From positions 1 to 64,000 of IMG/VR virus record IMGVR_UViG_3300021963_000057: a stretch of 64,000 bases of DNA; one strand, given 5' to 3'. Below, in pieces: positions 1-11,800 of the stretch. The notes beneath the pieces are model-generated. The model saw nothing but the letters and a program-made list of their open reading frames with translations. It did no database searches and was not told where the DNA came from. How positions within the stretch are numbered: the stretch's first letter is position 1; each line of letters begins with the position of its first letter. A program made the position numbers and the translations under genes. The DNA comes from a virus.

Positions 1-924
1 TCTGGCGCAACATTTGCCAATGCAGCCTTCACAAGAGCTAACTCTGCATATGCAAAGGCAAACTCGGCACTTGCAAATACATCAGGTATATTCGATGGTT
101 CACTAATCATTACACAAAACTTGGATGTTAATTCATCAATCAAGTTTGCAAATGCAACATTCACATCAACACAAGGTTTGGTTACAATCAGTGCATCAAA
201 TACTGGTGCAACTCAACCAACTGGGGGTGATGGTTATGTTTTACACATGACTGGTAAACATAACATTCCCGTTAGAGTAGTATCCGATTCTTTTGGTGCC
301 AACGGGCAACTCGTTTTCCCATTGTTTGGTGGTCGTGCAGCAAGAGGTAATGTAACTAATCCATCTGCGGTTCAAACAGGTGATGTTCTAACACGAATTG
401 GTGCAAGTGGTTTTGGTGAAACATCATATCAATCTGGTGGTACGTCTAGAATAGATTTTGTTGCAACAGAAAATCATACAGATACATCCAGAGGCACAGC
501 AATTAAATTCTATAATGTACAAGAAGGTTCAAATACATTATCAGAAATTGCCAGTTTCAATGCAAACACAGTTACAATTACTGGTGTAGTTAATCCCGCA
601 AAAGGTTTCATCTATACACCTAGAATTCTACAAGGTGCTCAGACCGCAATCACAATCGACTTTGCAACAGACTCTATGGTTCGTGCTACATTCTCAGCAA
701 CAGTAACAAACACACTCGCAAACTATGTTGCAGGTAAAATTGTTGAAGTATGGTTAACAAATACAGCAGGTAACGGACAAACAGTTGTACACGGATGCTT
801 GGCAAACAACTCGACTATTGGTGCAACATCATTAACAATCGCATCAGGTCGCTCAGTCTACTTAAAGTACTTTAGTATTAGCGGAGACAATGCAAATACT
901 TTCGTTGCAGTAACATACGCATAA
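1..924 (+). CDS. Tail fibre / virion structural protein, 5'-truncated by window edge
   Basis: The reading frame is open from base 1, so the gene begins outside the window; the TTG at 121 is not its start. The first 27 codons read as the alanine/asparagine repeat seen in several fibres here (FANAAFTRANSAYAKAN). The rest is a beta-rich Ser/Thr/Gly sequence with no enzyme motif, ending in AVTYA and a TAA. It lies 10 bases before the gp8-like gene, which fits a baseplate-attached fibre or adhesin. The exact role is not recognisable; the virion assignment rests on composition, repeat and neighbours. Confidence 0.75.
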   Translation, partial: SGATFANAAFTRANSAYAKANSALANTSGIFDGSLIITQNLDVNSSIKFANATFTSTQGLVTISASNTGATQPTGGDGYVLHMTGKHNIPVRVVSDSFGANGQLVFPLFGGRAARGNVTNPSAVQTGDVLTRIGASGFGETSYQSGGTSRIDFVATENHTDTSRGTAIKFYNVQEGSNTLSEIASFNANTVTITGVVNPAKGFIYTPRILQGAQTAITIDFATDSMVRATFSATVTNTLANYVAGKIVEVWLTNTAGNGQTVVHGCLANNSTIGATSLTIASGRSVYLKYFSISGDNANTFVAVTYA

Positions 925-934
925 TAAATAAATC

Positions 935-2314
935 ATGGCAAATAAAAATATACTCACAAACGATTCAAAGGTCTCTCAAATAGACCTGTTGTATTATGCA
1001 CCAGTTGCAGTGGTACCACCTGCAATCACAACACCAATTCATTCTTACTATTGTTTCTTGGCCAAGCCAACTCCATGGGTAGACGATAATAATCCAAACA
1101 CACCTACAACTGATTTGAAATCTATCAAACAGATTCAAAAGAATATTTTTGTTACGAAACAAATTAAGACCAGTGACATTTCACCAGTCATTCAACGAAT
1201 TGATTGGCAAACAAATTGGATATATGATTACTTCCGTGATGATGTTGATATGTTGACTAAGGATGAAAATGGTTTTCTAACCAAATTATTCTATGTTAAA
1301 AACAGGTATGACCAAGTTTTCAAGTGTTTGTGGAATAATAATGGTGCAGAATCAACAAGAGAACCGTACTTTGAACCTGGTACATATTCAGCCAACAAAA
1401 TTTTCCAAGGTGATGATGGTTACAAATGGAAATTTATGTATACCATTGACACCGGACTGAAACTGAAATTCATGGACAGAGAATGGATGCCGGTGCAGGT
1501 GGGTTCAAACACGCCAAACCCATTGGTTACCAGTGCAGGTGCAGGTAGTATAGATGTTATTAATGTCATAGATGGTGGGTCAGGATACGACACGGTCAAT
1601 GCGGTTGTGTATGTCACTATCACAGGTGACGGAACAGGTGCAACTGCATCCGCAAACGTGGAGTCTTTGGTGGACGGTGGTTCAATCAGAGATATTATTG
1701 TGGTAAATCCAGGTAGTAACTATACATATGCCAACGTTGCAATAACTTCCGCAATTGGTGGTAATGCAAACGTTACATGGGCAACTTCACCAATCGGCGG
1801 CCACGGATTTGATCCAATTTCTGAATTGGGTTGCGGTCACCTCATGTTGACTGCTGAATTTGATGGTGATGAAAATGGTTTTATACCCACAGATATTGAC
1901 TACCATCAAGTTGGTATTTTGGTAAATCCAACAACAAAACAATTCAATCCAAATCCAGCCAATGGTGTCATCTATAGTACAACAACAAATGTAGTTGTAG
2001 CACCAGGTTCAGATGCGGGTTATACACCAGATGAATTCATATATCAAGGCACTTTGGAGAATCCATCATTTTATGCAAACGTTTTGAGTTTTGATAGTGA
2101 TTCCAACCTGATTAAGCTGATAAATACAACTGGAACTCCAGCAAATAACAGTCCAATATTTGGCCAAGATTCAAAGACAACAAGAACATTACTGTCATAC
2201 AGTACTCCAAATTTTGCAGTTCATTCTGGTTATATGATTTATGTAGAAAATAGATCCGGTGTTCAAAGAAGTACTGATGGTATAGAACAATTCAGATTCG
2301 TATTAGGTTTCTAA
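935..2314 (+). CDS. 8: Baseplate wedge protein, T4 gp8-like
   Basis: 459 residues, recognised by T4 gp8 features: an N-terminal wedge domain containing DWQTNWIYDYF, a central DGYKWKFMYTID (compare DGYVWEYLFEI of T4), and the C-terminal HSGYMIYVENR followed by a hydrophobic Phe-ended tail. gp8 forms part of the hexagonal baseplate wedge. The protein is about 125 residues longer than T4 gp8 (334). Much of the excess is a Gly/Val beta module at residues ~200-285 (DGGSGYDTVNAVVYVTITGD and GDGTGATASAN) that interrupts the gp8 sequence. A related module occurs in the next gene. Start ATG follows the upstream stop by 10 bases. Confidence 0.88.
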   Translation: MANKNILTNDSKVSQIDLLYYAPVAVVPPAITTPIHSYYCFLAKPTPWVDDNNPNTPTTDLKSIKQIQKNIFVTKQIKTSDISPVIQRIDWQTNWIYDYFRDDVDMLTKDENGFLTKLFYVKNRYDQVFKCLWNNNGAESTREPYFEPGTYSANKIFQGDDGYKWKFMYTIDTGLKLKFMDREWMPVQVGSNTPNPLVTSAGAGSIDVINVIDGGSGYDTVNAVVYVTITGDGTGATASANVESLVDGGSIRDIIVVNPGSNYTYANVAITSAIGGNANVTWATSPIGGHGFDPISELGCGHLMLTAEFDGDENGFIPTDIDYHQVGILVNPTTKQFNPNPANGVIYSTTTNVVVAPGSDAGYTPDEFIYQGTLENPSFYANVLSFDSDSNLIKLINTTGTPANNSPIFGQDSKTTRTLLSYSTPNFAVHSGYMIYVENRSGVQRSTDGIEQFRFVLGF

Positions 2315-2323
2315 GGGAAAAAA

Positions 2324-5300
2324 ATGGCTTTAAATTTTAACGTTGATCCATACTATGACGATTTCGATGGAGCGAAAAACTTCCATCGCATATTGTTTAA
2401 ACCTGGTGTTGCTGTACAGGCAAGAGAATTAACGCAAGCACAAACAATATTACAAAATCAAATCACCAGTTTTGCTGATAACATTTTCAAGCAAAATTCT
2501 CCTGTTACTGGTGGCCAAGTTACAACCAACTTTGACGTAAAGTACGTTAAAATCCAATCATCATATAATGGTATCACGATTGATGTTGAAAACTTTCAAG
2601 ATAAACTAATTAGAAATGCCACCGGTACTGTTGTTGCAAGAGTGTTGACAACAGCTGTTGCTACTGGCACCGCAGATGAAGGTGATCCTGCAACATTGAT
2701 TGTTTCTTATAAAACAGGTACAGAATTTAGTGACAATGAAGTTATATACGATGCAGATTCAAACTTAACTTGCCAAGCAATGCCTAGTGCTGCGGTTGGT
2801 TCTTCATCTATTGCATCCATTTCACAAGGTGTTTTCTATGTTCTCGGTAACTTTGTACAAGTATCACCACAAACTGTTATACTAAGCAAATACGATAACA
2901 CACCATCTAAACGTGTTGGTTTAGATATCAGTGAAACAATTTATGACTATGCAAACGATAATTCTTTGTTGGATCCAGCAGTTGGTGCATCTAACTACCA
3001 AGCTCCTGGTGCAGACCGTTATGTAATCAGTTTACAACTATCATCTAGACCATTATATTTTGGTGATGATGCATTGTTTATTGAACTTGTTCGCATAGAA
3101 GATGGTAATGTATACAGAATGGTTGATGGTTCAGTCTATGCAACTATTGATGATTACTTTGCAAAACGTGATTATGAAACGAATGGTGACTACATCATTC
3201 AAGATTTTAAATTTACACCTAAAACTTATGATGAGGATGCCAACAAATACACAATGAGTGTTGGACCAGGTTTAGCATATGTACATGGTTACCGTGTAGA
3301 AAATCCTTCACCACTCAATATAATTTCGAATCGTGCAAGAACTACAGCTACACAGGAAAACGAACCTGCTTTCATAGATTATGGTAGTTATTTCTTAGTT
3401 AGTAACGTTGCAGGTACTGGTGAATATACTTTCCCTGTAACAACAGCCAACACAGTAGATTTCCACTGCGTTGCCAACACAGATATCAATACTGCAAACT
3501 CGACAACTTACAATTCAACATTGGTTGCCACAGCGTATATCCGTGGACTACAATTTCAAAGTAGTCCAACAAATGGTCAGGCAAATACATACATATTCAA
3601 AGCACACGTTTATGATATTGAAAACAAATCAATTTCAGCAAATGTAATTTCTGCAAACGCAACATCTATTACACTTCCTTTTATTAATGGAAAAACTTCA
3701 GGTGTTGACCATGCTTATGATGGCGTAAATGTTACCATTTCTAAAGGTACTAATGCGGGTGAAACAAGAACCATCTCCAATTACAATGGTTCAACAAGAG
3801 TTGCAACAGTAAGCCAAGAATGGAGTGTTACACCAGATAGCAGTTCCGTTTATGTTTTGAACTTTGATACACCAGATATTGAGTCTATGGTGTTTACAAA
3901 TAGTGATGGAACATATCCAAAAACAAGATACGCAAGTGCTGAGATAGACAATACAGGTAAAGTCGGAAACGTGGCCACAGGTGATGCCATATTTGAAAAT
4001 CCAAACATACCTGAAATGATTTACCCAATCGGTAATCCATATGTGTCAAGTATTACATCAACATCTTACACAACATATCAAGAAATTAAAGGTGTAAATT
4101 TTAACGTTGATGGTGATACATTATCCGCTACATTATCATACACAGGAAGTTATGCGGGTGTTATTAAACATTTAGGTAATGAAAACTCAACATTGTCTAA
4201 TGATGTTGTTGAACAATGTTATACAATTATTGTTACTGATAGAAAATCAAATAGTACATTGACTAATGGCCAAGTTGTGCCATGGACAGTTAGTGGTAGA
4301 ACCGTTAAACTAAATGATGTTGGTTCTATAGCCACATTTGAAACAGAAACATCAGATTTAACTGCATTTACCGCAACAATTATTGCAAAAGTTTTTGTGG
4401 TCAATGCTTCAAGTACCAACCACGTTCTAAGAATCAAGAATCTTGTTACTGGTAATACAACTGCTGTATCAAGTAATGCTTCAGGTTATATGACAACTGT
4501 GGCCACAAATACATTTGTTGATGATTCAGCAAGTTCAAAAGGTCATGTTTACATCAAGGCTGCTGGAGTTGTTTCAAACGGAACAAAACAATCATTGTAT
4601 TTGTCTGACGTTAAACAACTTGTAAAAATCATAGATACGAAAACTGATATTTACCCAACTGTTGCTATGTTGACAGACGCTTCTTATGATGTTACAAACC
4701 GTTATACGTTTGATAGTGGTCAAAGAGATAATTACTATGACCATGCATCAGTAACATTAAGACCTGGTGCTGTGAAACCTACTGGTAATATTCTCATCAT
4801 TGTGGATTATTATAAACATAGTGGTGGTGATGGTTACTTTAGTAAAATGTCATACATTGACAACTCAAGTTCAGCAGAAAACTACAATCAAATTCCTTCT
4901 TACAAAAGTAAATATGGTACACAATATAGTCTAAGAGATTGTATTGACTTTAGACCAGTAAGACTTAATGCACAAACACAATTTGTTTTCCGTCATACCG
5001 ATTCAGACTTGAGTGTAGGTTCATTGTTACCAGCTGATTTGTCAACCTTTATTTGTGACTATTCATATTACCTAGGTCGTAGAGATAAATTAATTATTAC
5101 TAAAGACAAAGCAATTCAAATTATTGAAGGATCACCATCCATCAACCCACTATTACCTAGTGAACCAGAAGGTGCATTGGTGTTGGCCAATATTACGCAC
5201 AAACCATACACCGGTAATATACCAACAGAAATGAATACAGGTTTATCAGACCTATCTGTGCAATCTGTTCAACACCGCCGTTATACAATGGCTGATATCG

Positions 5301-8300
5301 CTGGTTTAGATACACGAATCAATAGAATCGAATACTATACTGCATTAAACGCATTAGAACAAAATGCAAACTCATTACAAATATCAGATTCATATGGTCT
5401 AAACAGGTTCAAAAACGGTATTATGGTAGATGACTTTTCTGGATACGCTGCGTCAGATGCAGGTATTACAGATTATAAAGCATCAATTAATCGTAGAACA
5501 AAACAAATGACAGCAAAACAAACTGTCAAGAATTTCCCATTAAAGAGCTTGGCCTTAGCATACAACATGGAAAGACCACGAAGTTCTGTAATTTCTAGTT
5601 TTAATTTTGCGAGAACAAGTGATGGTTATACTAACTATTTCTCACTACCATATACAACTACCAATATTGTTGCACAAAAACTTGCAAGTAGAACAATAAA
5701 TATCAATCCCTTTTCTGTAACAAATGCAAAAGGATTAGTAGCACTATCACCTAACGTAGATAATTGGGTTGATACATCTCACTCTCCTTCACTGTTGATT
5801 GTTGATCCAGACTTACATATTTGGCAAAGTTCCGATGAAATTAACACATTGATTTCAGGTGACTGGCAAACAGTTTCCGGTACAATGACACTGCAAAAAG
5901 AAACTTCAACTTCAAGAAGTTGGGACAATAGATGGGTTGATAATCGAACACTAGAACACATTACGGAAGTTACAACAACATCAACATATAAGAAAGTAAC
6001 AAATCAAACTGGTACCGATTTACTAGGTGCATACAGCCAGATAGATAATACATATTCATTGAATAATGGATATATTAATGACATTAGTATTCTTTCATGG
6101 ATTAGACCACAAGAAGTTGTTATCCGTGCTCAAGATATGTTGTATAAAACAGAAATACACGCTTTCTTTGACACAGTAAATGTTGATAACTACATCAAGA
6201 AAGCAAACATTATTGAGTTGACTAATGTTGTAGGAAAATTTAACCAAAATGATATTGTTGGATACTATTCTTCAGGTACATTTGTACCAACAGGTATTGT
6301 TATTGGCATTTATGATTATCCAAATAATGATAATGTAAGATTGTATGTTTCTGGTGATGGTGCAACAACAACATATCATAGTGGAAATGTATTACAAAAT
6401 GCTTTCTTCGATGAAGATGGTGTATATCAAACAAGCGAAGCACAAGGAACATTCAGTAGTCAAACACACAATGGTGGTTTGATACAAGCAGTGAATAGTT
6501 CAACATCAATAACATTGTCTACTTTGGCTTCTTCAACAAGCACGGACTATATTGGAAGTAAACTATACATTACACAAGGTGTTGGCAAAGGACAATCAGC
6601 GATAATTACTGGTTACAACGGAACAACCAAAGTTCTTACATTAGCCACAGCAATAACATGTTCAGTGAAAGATTTATATTCTATCGGTTCTTTTGTTACG
6701 GATGAACAAGGTAGTTTCTTTGGTGTTTTCACGATACCAGAAAGAACTTTCAACAATGGAACTAGAGTGTTCCGTATGGACAACCGTTTCAACGGAAATG
6801 AATCTACTATAACAACTTTTGCAGAAGGTACTTTCTATGCATCTGGACTACAGGTCAATAAACAAAATATTGATTTTGGTGCATCACCATCTGGAGCAAA
6901 AGATACCTTTACACAAACAAAGAAAAGAGATGTTGTAACTTCTGAAACCAGAGTTACTAAAGCACAAAGATTTTGGTATACCAAACACGATCCTGTTTCG
7001 CAAACATTTATTATTGACAAAGAAAACTTTGCAAATGGAGCATACATCACTTCTGTCAGAGTATTCTTTGCAACAAAACCAACCAGTGATACTGCGCCAG
7101 TAACTCTATCTATTGTGGGAACACTAAATGGTTATCCAAATGGATCAACGTTAGACAATTCTATTGTGGTTTTACCTGCAAACCAAATTAAAACATCATC
7201 ATCACCACAATACTTGGATGAAACAACATACACAGAATTCGTTTTTGATTCACCAGTTTACATTCAATCAGATGTAATGTATGCAATAATTTTAAGGTCA
7301 CAGTCAAACGAGTATACATTATACACAGCTGCAAACGGTGACCAAGCATTGCCCTCATCTGTGAAGAATCTTGCAACTGATCCATATCCAAGTTCAATCA
7401 CAAAGATTGCAACAGCACCATATGTTGGTTCATTATTCTTGTCACAGAACTCACAAACATGGACAGCGGATCAAAACCAAAGTTTGATGTTCACCATCGA
7501 ACGTGCCAAGTTTGATATAACAAAAACACCATCAATCAGAATGGTTGTTCCTAAGAAGATGCCATCCAGAACTTTGATTGAAAATCAAATTGATTATTAT
7601 ATCAACGCAAACACAATGGTTAACAAAGTTGGAACAACTTCAAATGAAGACCTGTTGGTTGGTGCATTTAATCTTACAACTACCGATTTTATTCCATCAT
7701 CGACTTCAATAACATATACATATTCAGCTAAATTACAAAGTAATACTGAAACATCCGAAGTTAATATTAATCCAGGTAAATATGGAACAACAATGTACAA
7801 CCATATCTATTTGAATGATAACAGAGGTGAGAGAATAATTGAAGCCAACTCAACAACATCATTCTCCATGTATGGTTATTTGGAATCAACTGATGATGCA
7901 GTTTCACCTATCATTTCAGATGCAGGTACATCTGTATTCACGATTGAATATGATATAAACAATTGTCCACTATCAAACGGTTTGATTTCTATCACCAATA
8001 ATGGTAGTGGTTACAATGCAAACTTAACATCCGTTACTGTTTCTGCACCAACAGGTAAGAATGGTGAACAAGCATATGCAACAGCCAATGTTGTTGATGG
8101 TATTATTGATGCAATTTATATCACTACTCCAGGTGCCGGTTACATTGAAACACCAACCATCATAATTGCTGATGCAAACGGCACACCAGGAACAGGTGCA
8201 ACCGCAGTTGTTGCGGGTGAAACATCATCCAGTGGTGGTCCAGCAGCAACACGTTATATAACGAAAAAAGTTGTACTAGACGGTGGTTTCGATTCAGGTG

Positions 8301-8668
8301 ACCTGAATATTTACTTATCTGCATATCGTCCACTTGGAACTGATATAAATGTATATTACAAAGTTTTGAGTAGAAATGATACACAAAAATTTGATGATGG
8401 TTACTGGCAATTAATGACAAAAACCAACAGCAGTGATGGTAAATACTCACAAGCAAGAGAAAATATACATGAATATACTTTTGCACCTGGAACTTCAGGT
8501 AAAGAACAAGGTTTTGTTTCATACTTGAGTAATAATGGACAGACGTATTATACATTCAGTCAGTTTGCAATTAAGATTGTGTTGACAACAACAGACAAAA
8601 CTCTTGTTCCTTATTTGTCGGATTTAAGATGTATTGCTTTGCCACCAAATACTAACACGGTATTCTGA
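2324..8668 (+). CDS. Giant baseplate/fibre protein with DUF4815-type N terminus
   Basis: 2114 residues, preceded by an AAGGGAAAAAA Shine-Dalgarno region. The N terminus (YYDDFDGAKNFHRILFKPG, VQARELTQAQTILQNQI) matches what I recall of DUF4815, found in large structural proteins of T4-like marine phages next to gp8. The middle is a long beta-rich stretch without enzyme motifs. At residues ~1885-1965 there is a GSGY/TGATA beta module like the one inserted in gp8. The C terminus has a jelly-roll-like segment (YLSAYRPLGTDINVYYKVLS). It is likely a peripheral baseplate protein that carries or extends fibres. The family match is from memory, the role inferred. Confidence 0.7.
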   Translation: MALNFNVDPYYDDFDGAKNFHRILFKPGVAVQARELTQAQTILQNQITSFADNIFKQNSPVTGGQVTTNFDVKYVKIQSSYNGITIDVENFQDKLIRNATGTVVARVLTTAVATGTADEGDPATLIVSYKTGTEFSDNEVIYDADSNLTCQAMPSAAVGSSSIASISQGVFYVLGNFVQVSPQTVILSKYDNTPSKRVGLDISETIYDYANDNSLLDPAVGASNYQAPGADRYVISLQLSSRPLYFGDDALFIELVRIEDGNVYRMVDGSVYATIDDYFAKRDYETNGDYIIQDFKFTPKTYDEDANKYTMSVGPGLAYVHGYRVENPSPLNIISNRARTTATQENEPAFIDYGSYFLVSNVAGTGEYTFPVTTANTVDFHCVANTDINTANSTTYNSTLVATAYIRGLQFQSSPTNGQANTYIFKAHVYDIENKSISANVISANATSITLPFINGKTSGVDHAYDGVNVTISKGTNAGETRTISNYNGSTRVATVSQEWSVTPDSSSVYVLNFDTPDIESMVFTNSDGTYPKTRYASAEIDNTGKVGNVATGDAIFENPNIPEMIYPIGNPYVSSITSTSYTTYQEIKGVNFNVDGDTLSATLSYTGSYAGVIKHLGNENSTLSNDVVEQCYTIIVTDRKSNSTLTNGQVVPWTVSGRTVKLNDVGSIATFETETSDLTAFTATIIAKVFVVNASSTNHVLRIKNLVTGNTTAVSSNASGYMTTVATNTFVDDSASSKGHVYIKAAGVVSNGTKQSLYLSDVKQLVKIIDTKTDIYPTVAMLTDASYDVTNRYTFDSGQRDNYYDHASVTLRPGAVKPTGNILIIVDYYKHSGGDGYFSKMSYIDNSSSAENYNQIPSYKSKYGTQYSLRDCIDFRPVRLNAQTQFVFRHTDSDLSVGSLLPADLSTFICDYSYYLGRRDKLIITKDKAIQIIEGSPSINPLLPSEPEGALVLANITHKPYTGNIPTEMNTGLSDLSVQSVQHRRYTMADIAGLDTRINRIEYYTALNALEQNANSLQISDSYGLNRFKNGIMVDDFSGYAASDAGITDYKASINRRTKQMTAKQTVKNFPLKSLALAYNMERPRSSVISSFNFARTSDGYTNYFSLPYTTTNIVAQKLASRTININPFSVTNAKGLVALSPNVDNWVDTSHSPSLLIVDPDLHIWQSSDEINTLISGDWQTVSGTMTLQKETSTSRSWDNRWVDNRTLEHITEVTTTSTYKKVTNQTGTDLLGAYSQIDNTYSLNNGYINDISILSWIRPQEVVIRAQDMLYKTEIHAFFDTVNVDNYIKKANIIELTNVVGKFNQNDIVGYYSSGTFVPTGIVIGIYDYPNNDNVRLYVSGDGATTTYHSGNVLQNAFFDEDGVYQTSEAQGTFSSQTHNGGLIQAVNSSTSITLSTLASSTSTDYIGSKLYITQGVGKGQSAIITGYNGTTKVLTLATAITCSVKDLYSIGSFVTDEQGSFFGVFTIPERTFNNGTRVFRMDNRFNGNESTITTFAEGTFYASGLQVNKQNIDFGASPSGAKDTFTQTKKRDVVTSETRVTKAQRFWYTKHDPVSQTFIIDKENFANGAYITSVRVFFATKPTSDTAPVTLSIVGTLNGYPNGSTLDNSIVVLPANQIKTSSSPQYLDETTYTEFVFDSPVYIQSDVMYAIILRSQSNEYTLYTAANGDQALPSSVKNLATDPYPSSITKIATAPYVGSLFLSQNSQTWTADQNQSLMFTIERAKFDITKTPSIRMVVPKKMPSRTLIENQIDYYINANTMVNKVGTTSNEDLLVGAFNLTTTDFIPSSTSITYTYSAKLQSNTETSEVNINPGKYGTTMYNHIYLNDNRGERIIEANSTTSFSMYGYLESTDDAVSPIISDAGTSVFTIEYDINNCPLSNGLISITNNGSGYNANLTSVTVSAPTGKNGEQAYATANVVDGIIDAIYITTPGAGYIETPTIIIADANGTPGTGATAVVAGETSSSGGPAATRYITKKVVLDGGFDSGDLNIYLSAYRPLGTDINVYYKVLSRNDTQKFDDGYWQLMTKTNSSDGKYSQARENIHEYTFAPGTSGKEQGFVSYLSNNGQTYYTFSQFAIKIVLTTTDKTLVPYLSDLRCIALPPNTNTVF

Positions 8669-8670
8669 TT

Positions 8671-8892
8671 ATGCATTTATTAAAGGTACAAGGCACCAAA
8701 CTGGTGAGGGATCCTAGGAGTGGTGCCATTATCAACCAAGACAAAACTGGATTAGATGAGTACTTGGCTAGACGCCGTGGTATGGAGTCTCAAAAGGAAG
8801 AAATAAATAAAGTAAAGTCTGATATCATAGAAATGAAACAAGACATGACAGAAATAAAAAGTTTGTTACTAAAACTATTAGAAAAAGGTTAA
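8671..8892 (+). CDS. Small conserved-type phage protein with C-terminal coiled coil
   Basis: 73 residues between the giant baseplate protein and the S74 fibre, with gaps of 2 and 1 bases. The N-terminal half has a short beta-like segment (KVQGTKLVRDPRSGAIINQD). The C-terminal half is a heptad-like helix rich in Glu/Lys/Ile (residues ~38-72) that could form a coiled coil. I recall similar small proteins in the same position in T4-like cyanophages. It may be a trimerising adaptor or chaperone for the flanking fibres, but that is inference; no enzymatic motif is present. Confidence 0.65.
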   Translation: MHLLKVQGTKLVRDPRSGAIINQDKTGLDEYLARRRGMESQKEEINKVKSDIIEMKQDMTEIKSLLLKLLEKG

Positions 8893-8893
8893 A

Positions 8894-11800
8894 ATGGCTA
8901 ATACAGTTACCACATTAAATTATGCCAATACATTCGGCCATTGGTTGGCTGCAACTGACGCATTGATTGCTGAAAATAATACATTGGCCAAAGATAATTA
9001 TGTAAAAGATTCTGGTACAATTTATCTTTCAGAGGGAACATTAAACGCTTTACAATCAAACGGTAACGTTATCGTACAAAAAGCGTTGATGGTCCAAGGT
9101 GTTGGTTCTTATGCAACAGTTCAAAATGATTTGACAGTTGAACGCCAAGGTCTATTTACCAATACCGATTTGAGTATTGTTGCAACAGGTAATGTACAAG
9201 TTGGGAATACATTGATTGTATCTGGTGCAGGTTATGGTGTTCAAGTTGATAATGATGCGTTGATTGGTGGTGATTTGGTAATTGGTGGTAACTTAGAACT
9301 AAACATTCTAGAAGCTAGACAAAAGGTCAACACAGAAACTTTGTCTGTAACAGGAACAACATACACCAACAAACTGCAATCAAATAACCAAGTTGTAACT
9401 GGCATACTCACTGCAAACACTAACATATACACAAGTCGTTTACAGTCAAACACTTCTATAACAACAACAGAAATTCAGGCTAATACCGTAATTAATGCTG
9501 CCACAATTTCTGTAACTACTGGCATGTATGGTAATTTACTACAAGCCAACTCAAGTGTTAATACTTCAAATGCATCCATTGTAAACACAGTATACACCAA
9601 AGACTTGCAAGCCAACTCAAGTGTTAATACTTCAAATGCATCCATTGTTAATACATTGTATGCAAAAAATTTGGTTGCTAATTCTAAAATAACTGTGCCT
9701 GATGCTTATGTTACATCGAATGCTCATATAACTGAGAATATATTTGTTTCGGGTTCAGGATATGCATATGATTTTTATGCAGCAAATACCGTGTTTAGTG
9801 ATTCCATATATGCGAATACAGTTTACTTCCAAAACAATCTTACAACTGTAGGTAATACCAATTCTACATCATTTTTTGCATCTTCAAATATAACCACACA
9901 AACACTATATTCATTAGATTCTTTTGGTGATTATCTTACTGCAAACCTACACATTTATACACCATCAATTGACGTTGAGGGTACCACATTGACACGTTTT
10001 GTTCAAGCAAATTCGTCAATGAATACATCAAACTCAAGTGTGGTCAATACAAGTTACACAAAATATTTGATTGCAAACACACTGGTTACAACTGCTGGAC
10101 TTAATTCTTTAGGTAAGACACATACAAATACTTTACAAGCCAACACTTCAGCAAATACACAAACATTATCCGTTACTGAACGTGCATTAATTGACCGTGT
10201 TCAAGCCAATACATCCGTTAACACAGACATTTTAAGTGTTGGTACAATTGCATATTCAAATAAATTTCAAGCAAACAATTCTGTAAATGCTGCTGTTATA
10301 AGTGTTAGTGGAAATGTGTACACAGATAAAGTGCAGGCAAATTCGGCCGTAAATACTGCAACACTAATGGTAACAGAAAAGATTGATGCGAATGATGCGT
10401 CAGTTTTTGTTCACGATTTGGAAACTTTGGGTTCATTATCTGTTGGTACTGATTTCATTATCAACGGCACAACAATTTATAACTCAGATACATTTACTTT
10501 AAATGCAAGTGCAGCTGACGGACAATTTGCTTATATTTCTGTAAACAGAGGTTCGTCTGGTGCTAATGCAGAGATTCGTTGGAATGAATCTAGTGAATGG
10601 TGGGACATTTATGAAACCAACAGTGGTGAATACTTCAGAATTCTAACTGATGAACACATCAGTGACGTATTAGATTCTACTAATTCATTGGTTGTTGCTT
10701 CATCGGCAGCAGCTAATGCATTGAATGATAATATTCAAACAGCAAATACATATCTAAAAGGTCGTGTCACTTCAGCTGAAAGTTTTGCTAACAGTGCTTT
10801 TGTAAGAGCCAACTCATCCTATACTGCACAAAACACAACAGCGGCATTTGCTAATGCGGCATTCAGACACGCTAACGCAGCTTTCGAATCTGCAAATAAT
10901 GTGGCACCTCAAGTGGCACCAGCATACGGTCATGCTAATGCTGCATTTGATAAGGCTAATACTGTTGTATCAACTATCAAAGGAACAACAGGTTCTGTTA
11001 CTGCAAGTAACGCTGGTATTACACTAAAGAGTAACAATGGTATTGTTATATTTGCCACAAATGATAACAGTACTGGTAACACACTTGCAATTAGTACTTC
11101 ACAAGACCTAAGAACAACTGGTTCACCAACTTTTGCCGGTTTGTCACTGACAACTCCACTACAAGTTGGCCAAGGTGGTACAGGAACAACATCCTATGCA
11201 TCATTATTTGGTTTAGCAATAACTGCTGCAGCAGGTTCTGGTGCTGACGGAAAGGTTCTTGGTACAGATGGTGCTGGTGGTTATTCTTGGGTAACAGGTG
11301 GTTCAGGTGGAGGTGGTGGTACACAACCAGGTTCTAGAATCAGTTCATCACGTTTATCATATACCGGTGATGACCTTACTTCAAAATTTACCACACCAAC
11401 GCATAGTGTTGGTACACAACTACGTGCATACATTAATGGTGTTCGTCAACTAGAATCTGAATACTGGTCATTCACTGCAAACTCAATCATATGGTTTAAA
11501 TCACCACCAGTAACAGGTGATTCAATACTCATTGAAGTTGATGGTTATGCTGTGTATGAATACTTTGCAAATAATATTGTTTATGGTCCTGCTTCAGGTG
11601 ACATTGTTGGTTCAACCATTCAAGATGCAATTGATAACCTAGAAACAAGAAAGATGCCAAAAGGTGGTGGCACATTTACAGGCCGTGTTGAAGGCCTAAC
11701 GATGCCAACAACAACGTCAAATACTGTATTTGCAACAACTCAATTTGTAAATCAACTTGCAAACTCTAATTATACATTCTCACATAGTATTAGTGGTAAC

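Noticed and set aside
923-934. TAAATA-type late box just before the gp8 gene
   Set aside because: By T4 spacing the transcript would start at or after the ATG; more likely a by-product of the TAATAAATAA stop-codon context.
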